Origin: UBA9732 sp045116915
GTDB lineage: Bacteria > Spirochaetota > Spirochaetia > Sphaerochaetales > Sphaerochaetaceae
Length of the DNA: 27,207 bases
Reading direction: 5' to 3'
Assembly: GCA_045116915.1 (NCBI GenBank)
Contig: JBGUMQ010000084.1
Location: forward strand, 1-27,207
Under the pieces are notes generated by a model. That model made no database searches. It was not told where the DNA came from and worked only from the letters and a program-made list of their open reading frames with translations. Positions 23,336 to 27,207 of this stretch are shown here, one piece after another. Numbering within the stretch: position 1 is the stretch's first letter; each line of letters opens with the position of its first letter. The position numbers and the translations under genes are program-made.

Positions 23336-24090
23336 AGGACATCACTCTCGGGCGCTACCATCCCGGAACATCGTTCCTCCACCGCCTGGACCCGCGGACC
23401 AAGCTTGTGTTCCTACCTGTCTACATCTTCTGCGCTTTTCTTGCCCATACTGCTCTTCCTGCTCTTCTTGCCCTTGTAGCCCTTCTTGCCCTTGTAGCCC
23501 TTTCCGCCGTACCGCTGCGCTTCATTTTCAGAGGCCTGCGGACCCCTCTGATTGTTCTCCTCATAGCGGACGTGCTGAACATCATCCTGCTGGATGACGG
23601 GCTCAGGGTCTCCATATACCTGACACTACGCATCTGCGAGGTCGTGCTGGCATCGAACCTCCTGACGCTGACCACAAGACCCGGGGAGATCGCATCCGGT
23701 CTGGAGAAGGGGCTGTCCTTCCTGAGGGTGTTCAGGGTTCCGGTACATGACCTCGCCACCATGGTCGCTGTGGCGTTCCGGTTCATACCGATTCTCACGC
23801 AGGAGGCCGGGGAACTGATGGAGGCACAGACCATGAGAGGAGCGGATTTCCGTCACGGGAACATAGTCAGGCGGGCGAAGGCCCTCGGGCCCCTGACGGT
23901 TTCGGTGTTCGCATCGGCCTTCAGGCGTGCCGACGAGATGGCCCTGGCCATGGACAGCAGGCTGTACGGATTCACGGACAAGCCGGAAAGCCTCCACCCA
24001 TTGAGTTACAGCCGTGAGGATGCGGCCGCATACATCTGCATCTTCTGCTTCCTCGCGGTCATGATCATCCTTCGTACAGGAGGGCTGTGA
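23329..24090 (+). CDS. ecfT: Energy-coupling factor transmembrane protein (EcfT)
   Basis: The 253-residue membrane scaffold couples the ATPases to the S component. About five helices are visible plus the two conserved arginine motifs that grip the ATPases, AQTMRGAD (near 165) and AMDSRLYG (near 205). The N-terminus RYHPGTSFLHRLDPRTKL is classic EcfT. An internal 18-bp tandem duplication (23467-23502) adds LALVAL twice in the second helix. The ATG at 23329 overlaps ecfA1 by 7 nt and the stop shares one base with ecfA2. It is predicted to work with the Gx protein at 21659 as S component. Confidence 0.92.
   Translation: MLKDITLGRYHPGTSFLHRLDPRTKLVFLPVYIFCAFLAHTALPALLALVALLALVALSAVPLRFIFRGLRTPLIVLLIADVLNIILLDDGLRVSIYLTLRICEVVLASNLLTLTTRPGEIASGLEKGLSFLRVFRVPVHDLATMVAVAFRFIPILTQEAGELMEAQTMRGADFRHGNIVRRAKALGPLTVSVFASAFRRADEMALAMDSRLYGFTDKPESLHPLSYSREDAAAYICIFCFLAVMIILRTGGL
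23467..23502 (+). repeat. Perfect 18-bp tandem duplication inside ecfT
   Basis: Two identical, adjacent 18-bp units, CTTGCCCTTGTAGCCCTT at 23467-23484 and 23485-23502, encode in frame a doubled leucine-alanine-valine helix segment. Being a multiple of three, gain or loss would change helix length without breaking the frame. Confidence 0.9.
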
Positions 24091-24686
24091 TGATTGAACT
24101 CGACCATGTTTCTTTCGGATACGGCAGTGACGGACCGGTCCTGGACGACATCTCCTTCCGCATCGACGACGGAGGGCTTTTCGTCATCACCGGCAGGAGC
24201 GGAAGCGGCAAGACCACCCTGGCAAGGCTGGTCTGCGGCCTTCTGAAGCCTGTCTCCGGCACAGTCAAAGTATCGGAGCAGCCCCGGATGGTGTTCCAGT
24301 TCCCGGAAAGACAGCTGTTCGGGCGGACGGTCCTCGAGGATGTCATGTACGGACCTCTGAACCTGGGTATGGAGAAACAAAAGGCGGAGGAAACCGCGAG
24401 GTTTGCAATGAAGAGGGTGGGACTTTCCGGAAACCTTGAACGCAGATCCCCGTTCTCCCTTTCAGGAGGGGAGAAGAGGCTTGCCGCGATAGCCGGCATC
24501 CTTGCGATGGATCCCGGGATCCTTGTCCTGGACGAACCCACCGCCGGCCTCGATGCCTTCGGGTTCGATGCGCTTGTCAGCATCCTCAAAGGCCTGCATG
24601 AAGAGGGCAGGACGGTCATCGTAGTGTCGCATGACGGGGACCTGGTGTCATCCCTCTCTCCCGATGGTGGACTGCAGCTGAAGTGA
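24090..24686 (+). CDS. ecfA2: Energy-coupling factor transporter ATPase, short form (EcfA')
   Basis: The second ATPase of the ECF module, 198 residues, is shorter than the roughly 230-280 usual for the family because it ends soon after the H-loop (VVSHDGDL). It keeps Walker A TGRSGSGKT (34-42), the Q-loop VFQFPERQLFG with the ECF PE-R-Q motif, the signature LSGGEKRLA from 124 and Walker B LVLDEPTAGLD (145-155). ATG 24090 is chosen over GTG 24087 since AGGAGG at 24078-24083 fits 6 nt spacing. It is the last gene of the long operon and shares one base with ecfT. Confidence 0.9.
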   Translation: MIELDHVSFGYGSDGPVLDDISFRIDDGGLFVITGRSGSGKTTLARLVCGLLKPVSGTVKVSEQPRMVFQFPERQLFGRTVLEDVMYGPLNLGMEKQKAEETARFAMKRVGLSGNLERRSPFSLSGGEKRLAAIAGILAMDPGILVLDEPTAGLDAFGFDALVSILKGLHEEGRTVIVVSHDGDLVSSLSPDGGLQLK

Positions 24687-24715
24687 CATCGGAAGAAAAG
24701 CAATCCTCAGATAAA

Positions 24716-24739
24716 TAAAAAGGGCTGCGTCCGCAGCCC
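24716..24739 (-). terminator. Rho-independent terminator of the ferredoxin gene
   Basis: GGGCTGC (24722-24728) and GCAGCCC (24733-24739) pair around GTCC. On the minus strand the stem is followed by a T-rich run (complement of 24711-24721), so it should stop ferredoxin transcription. On the plus strand only weak T content follows, so it may only partly terminate the upstream operon. Confidence 0.85.
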
Positions 24740-24760
24740 CTTCACATTTCTGTGATGTGA

Positions 24761-24928
24761 TCATTCCTCAACGATTGCTCCGACAGGGCAAACCGATGCG
24801 CAAGTTCCGCACTGGGCGCACTTGTCCTGATCGATGACATAGATGTCACCTTCGTTGATTGCCTCAACCGGGCACTCGCCTGCGCATGTTCCGCATGCAG
24901 CACAGGAATCTGTGATTCTGTAAGCCAT
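24761..24928 (-). CDS. 2[4Fe-4S] ferredoxin, clostridial type
   Basis: A 55-residue cytoplasmic electron carrier starting MAYRITDSCAACGTCAGECP and ending VEE. It has two CxxCxxCxxxCP clusters, C9-C12-C15-C19 and C37-C40-C43-C47, each holding one [4Fe-4S]. Its short length puts it among low-potential clostridial-type ferredoxins that serve pyruvate:ferredoxin oxidoreductase, hydrogenase or related enzymes, matching an anaerobic lifestyle. The ATG at 24928 has AAGGAG about 7 nt upstream. It is monocistronic, with its own promoter and terminator. Confidence 0.96.
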   Translation of the reverse strand: MAYRITDSCAACGTCAGECPVEAINEGDIYVIDQDKCAQCGTCASVCPVGAIVEE

Positions 24929-24942
24929 TTATGTCTCCTTCG

Positions 24943-24959
24943 GAATGGTTTCCCCATTC
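24943..24959 (-). promoter_or_regulatory. 5' leader hairpin of the ferredoxin mRNA
   Basis: GAATGG and CCATTC (24943-24948 and 24954-24959) can pair around a 5-base loop just upstream of the ribosome site. It would sit at the very 5' end of the mRNA and may protect it from decay. Confidence 0.4.
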
Positions 24960-24964
24960 GCTAT

Positions 24965-24981
24965 TGTGAATGATAGTCACA
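24965..24981. promoter_or_regulatory. TGTGA-N7-TCACA inverted repeat over the ferredoxin -10
   Basis: The 5-bp arms are perfect and flank the -10 element. It looks like a CRP/FNR-family half-site pair but with a 7 bp rather than 6 bp spacer, so assignment is tentative. Binding here would repress. Confidence 0.35.
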
Positions 24982-24998
24982 GGCAGAACGGTAGTCAA
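24970..24998 (-). promoter_or_regulatory. Ferredoxin promoter
   Basis: On the minus strand TTGACT (24993-24998) and TATCAT (24970-24975) are spaced by 17 bp, a very good sigma70 fit. Start near 24963 gives a 35-nt leader. The -10 is inside a TGTGA-N7-TCACA inverted repeat. Confidence 0.7.
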
Positions 24999-25014
24999 GG
25001 ACAATGCGGGGAAC

Positions 25015-25043
25015 TTGTTGAAATGTGTTGTTTACATTATCAT
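25015..25043 (+). promoter_or_regulatory. topB promoter, probably giving a leaderless mRNA
   Basis: TTGTTG at 25015-25020 and TATCAT at 25038-25043 are 17 bp apart. The predicted start near 25050 lies about 2 nt before the ATG at 25052, and no Shine-Dalgarno is present. Confidence 0.6.
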
Positions 25044-25051
25044 CTGAACCC

Positions 25052-27207
25052 ATGAAGCAACTGGTTCTGGCTGAGAAGCCGAGTGTGGGAAAAGAGCTTG
25101 CCCGCGTGCTTGGATGCACCAACAGGGGCAAGTACCTTGAGAATGATGAATATGTCGTAACTTGGGCCCTCGGGCACCTCGTCACCCTCTGTCCTCCCGA
25201 TTACTACGGTGCCGAATACAGGCACTGGACACTGAGGAACCTCCCGATCCTTCCGGAGAAACTCGAGACCATGGTGATCGACAAGAGCAAGGACCAGTTC
25301 GAGATCGTGAAGAACCTCCTCAACCGCGAGGATGTTGAGGGCGTGATCATCGCCACCGACGCCGGACGCGAGGGAGAGCTTGTGGCCCGCTGGATACTGA
25401 AGCAGGCCGGTTGTTCCAAGCCTGCCAGAAGGCTCTGGATCAGCAGCCAGACAGACCTTGCGATCCGCCAGGGATTCGCATCGCTCAGACCGGCTTCGGA
25501 CTACGACAACCTCTATGCCGCGGCGGAGAGCCGCTCCTATGCCGACTGGTATGTCGGATACAACGTCTCCAGAGCCATGAGCTGCCATTTCGACACAAGA
25601 CTCTCGGCAGGCCGCGTCCAGACCCCGACCCTTGCGCTCATCACAGGCAGGGAGGACGAGATCGAGGATTTCGCCGGACGCTTCTACTGGACCCTCAAGG
25701 CCGATTTCGGAACGTTCAAGGCGTCATGGTACTCGCAGGACAACTCAGTGAGGATAGGCGAGGAGGCCAAGGCCAACGAACTAGCAGCCAAGCTCAAGGG
25801 CGCCAAGGCAACAGTCTCCAGCATAAAGGAAGTCCCCAAGGCGGAGAAACCTCCCCTTGCATACGACCTCACCGAGCTCCAGCGCGATGCCAACAGCATC
25901 CTGGGCTTCTCCGCGAAGGAGACCCTGGATACCCTCCAGCGCCTCTACGAGGTCTACAAGATCGTCACATACCCCAGGACGGACAGCCGCTACATCACGG
26001 CCGACATAGTCCCGACAATCCCGGACCGTCTTGCCGCCCTGAGCGCCACCGCGTTCGGTGCAAGGGCCGCCGAGCTTTCCCGCAACGGCATCCGCACCGA
26101 CCTTTCAAGGCTCGTCAACGACGAGATGGTCAGCGACCACCATGCTCTTCTGCCGACCGAGCAGAGGGTGGATGTCTCCAAGCTGAGCGCCAACGAGAAG
26201 GCCCTCTGGGAGCTGGTCATAACCAGATTCCTGGAGACCCTGTCCGCAGATTACGAATACAAGACGACCACGGTGGAGGTCACCTCCGAAGGCGAGAGGT
26301 TCCTCACACGTCTGACACTTCCGGTGAAGCAGGGCTGGCGCGATGTCGCACGCGATGTCGGACGCCGCAGCGCCGTGTCCTCTGAGGACGACGGTGACGA
26401 CAACCCGCTGATCCTCAGGCTTGCCGAAGGCGAGACCCTGGAGATAAAGGATGTGGCCCTGAAGAGAAGCGCCACGCTTCCTCCCGACAGGTACACCGAG
26501 GCCGACCTGCTGTTCGCGATGGAGCATGCGGGACGCTTCGTGGAGGACGCCGAGCTCAAGAGCCATCTGGAGAACGGACTCGGAACACCTGCAACAAGGG
26601 CCGACATAATCGAGAAGCTGATCCAGAACAACTGCATAGAGAGGAAGGGCAAGGAGCTTGTCCCGACACCCAAGGGGCGTGAGCTGGTGAGGCTGGTGCC
26701 CATGCAGCTGCGCAGCGCCGAGCTCACCGGAAAGTGGGAGCAGAGGCTTTCCTCAATTTCCAAGGGAACCGAAAACGAGGCCCCGTTCATTGCGGATATA
26801 AAGAAAAACGCAACCGATCTCGTCAATCAGGTCATCGCGAACCGCGACAAGTTCGATCCCGACCTGATGGGAGACAAGTCCAGGCCGTGTCCTTCCTGCG
26901 GCTGGCCCATGATGACCGTGCTGGACGAGTTCGACAGACCCCACCATGTATGCCAGAGGTTCTCCTGCGGCTACGAGGAGATGGAGGTCAAGAAGCGCGT
27001 GGAGGTCGCACCGTCGGAGGTCGTGCCGACACATGCCAGCGCATCACCGGTGAAGAAGGTCATCGCATCCGCAGCTCCGTCATCGAGCGGCAGGAAGACC
27101 ATCGTCATCCACAAGAGCTCCGTCAAGGCCGCCGTGGCCAAGGCAGTGCCGCAGGTGAAGTGGGAGACCGTCATAGAGGTCGTCAAACCCAGCCACTACA
27201 GGCCGCG
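25052..27207 (+). CDS. topB: DNA topoisomerase III (3' end outside window)
   Basis: This type IA topoisomerase decatenates and relaxes DNA and resolves recombination intermediates. From ATG 25052, 718 codons are open to the window edge. The Toprim start has the catalytic E8 (VLAEKPSVGKEL), followed by ATDAGREGEL with the acidic metal ligands; the active-site tyrosine is Y307 in TYPRTDSRY. A C-terminal Zn finger with C613, C616, C634 and C639 is visible, then a low-complexity Ala, Val and Lys-rich tail of at least 70 residues. The protein is already longer than the 653-residue E. coli enzyme. There is no ribosome site, consistent with a leaderless start. Confidence 0.93.
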   Translation, partial: MKQLVLAEKPSVGKELARVLGCTNRGKYLENDEYVVTWALGHLVTLCPPDYYGAEYRHWTLRNLPILPEKLETMVIDKSKDQFEIVKNLLNREDVEGVIIATDAGREGELVARWILKQAGCSKPARRLWISSQTDLAIRQGFASLRPASDYDNLYAAAESRSYADWYVGYNVSRAMSCHFDTRLSAGRVQTPTLALITGREDEIEDFAGRFYWTLKADFGTFKASWYSQDNSVRIGEEAKANELAAKLKGAKATVSSIKEVPKAEKPPLAYDLTELQRDANSILGFSAKETLDTLQRLYEVYKIVTYPRTDSRYITADIVPTIPDRLAALSATAFGARAAELSRNGIRTDLSRLVNDEMVSDHHALLPTEQRVDVSKLSANEKALWELVITRFLETLSADYEYKTTTVEVTSEGERFLTRLTLPVKQGWRDVARDVGRRSAVSSEDDGDDNPLILRLAEGETLEIKDVALKRSATLPPDRYTEADLLFAMEHAGRFVEDAELKSHLENGLGTPATRADIIEKLIQNNCIERKGKELVPTPKGRELVRLVPMQLRSAELTGKWEQRLSSISKGTENEAPFIADIKKNATDLVNQVIANRDKFDPDLMGDKSRPCPSCGWPMMTVLDEFDRPHHVCQRFSCGYEEMEVKKRVEVAPSEVVPTHASASPVKKVIASAAPSSSGRKTIVIHKSSVKAAVAKAVPQVKWETVIEVVKPSHYRP

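Noticed and set aside
24722..24739. Hairpin after ecfA2 as terminator of the plus-strand operon
   Set aside because: The plus-strand side has only weak T content after the stem, while the minus-strand side has a good T-run; assigned to ferredoxin.
1..27207. Mobile elements, CRISPR arrays, tRNA and rRNA genes
   Set aside because: No transposase, integrase, regular spaced repeats or RNA-gene sequence was recognised on either strand.

Overview
The window is a dense, bacterial, high-GC stretch (about 58-63% G+C in sampled coding lines) with strong Shine-Dalgarno sequences, 1-8 nt gene overlaps and recognisable sigma70-type promoters. The organism is probably a spirochaete of the Sphaerochaeta/Treponema kind: the solute-binding protein has the Lys-Lys leader ending in FANAASES that is typical there, and the gene content (DUF3842, ApbE, NusG-II, Gx transporter, ECF) is shared by spirochaetes and anaerobic Bacillota. 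This placement is an inference of moderate confidence; an anaerobic Bacillota member is the main alternative. No gap longer than 300 bases lacks a gene, and no tRNA, rRNA, CRISPR array or insertion sequence was seen.

Region 1 (1-5549) is a histidine operon on the + strand, hisG(3' end)-hisD-hisC-hisB-hisH-hisA-hisF-hisI, with nearly all genes overlapping. hisE and a histidinol-phosphate phosphatase are not in the visible part. Region 2 (5550-10196) is a set of small units: a COG0523/CobW metallochaperone GTPase, a leftward pair (fructose-6-phosphate aldolase type transaldolase plus HAD phosphatase), an orphan DUF3320-like protein, and a lower-GC leftward DUF4143 AAA ATPase preceded by repeated AT-rich motifs. 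Region 3 (10307-13185) is a copper module, csoR-copA, with a textbook CsoR palindrome; the copA 3' end contains an in-frame CopZ-like domain with its own perfect ribosome binding site.

Region 4 (13257-15886) holds an AMP-forming acyl-CoA synthetase behind a 27-bp near-perfect palindrome, a DUF3842 protein and a convergent ASCH-domain protein that looks leaderless. Region 5 (15937-24686) is the most interesting part: ten tightly packed rightward genes joining a ferric-iron-type ABC importer (binding protein, fused double permease, ATPase) to an ApbE flavin transferase lipoprotein, a NusG-II protein, a Gx-transporter (heptaprenyl diphosphate synthase component I family), a PsiE-like membrane protein, and EcfA-EcfT-EcfA'. 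This resembles parts of flavin-based extracellular electron transfer loci, fused here to an iron-type importer; no FMN-binding target of ApbE is present in the window.

Region 6 (24713-27207) has a small 2[4Fe-4S] ferredoxin on the minus strand and, divergently, the start of topoisomerase III (topB), which runs off the right edge and also appears leaderless. Promoters across the window share a 17-bp spacer and a -10 of TATCAT/TATCTT/TAGAAT type.
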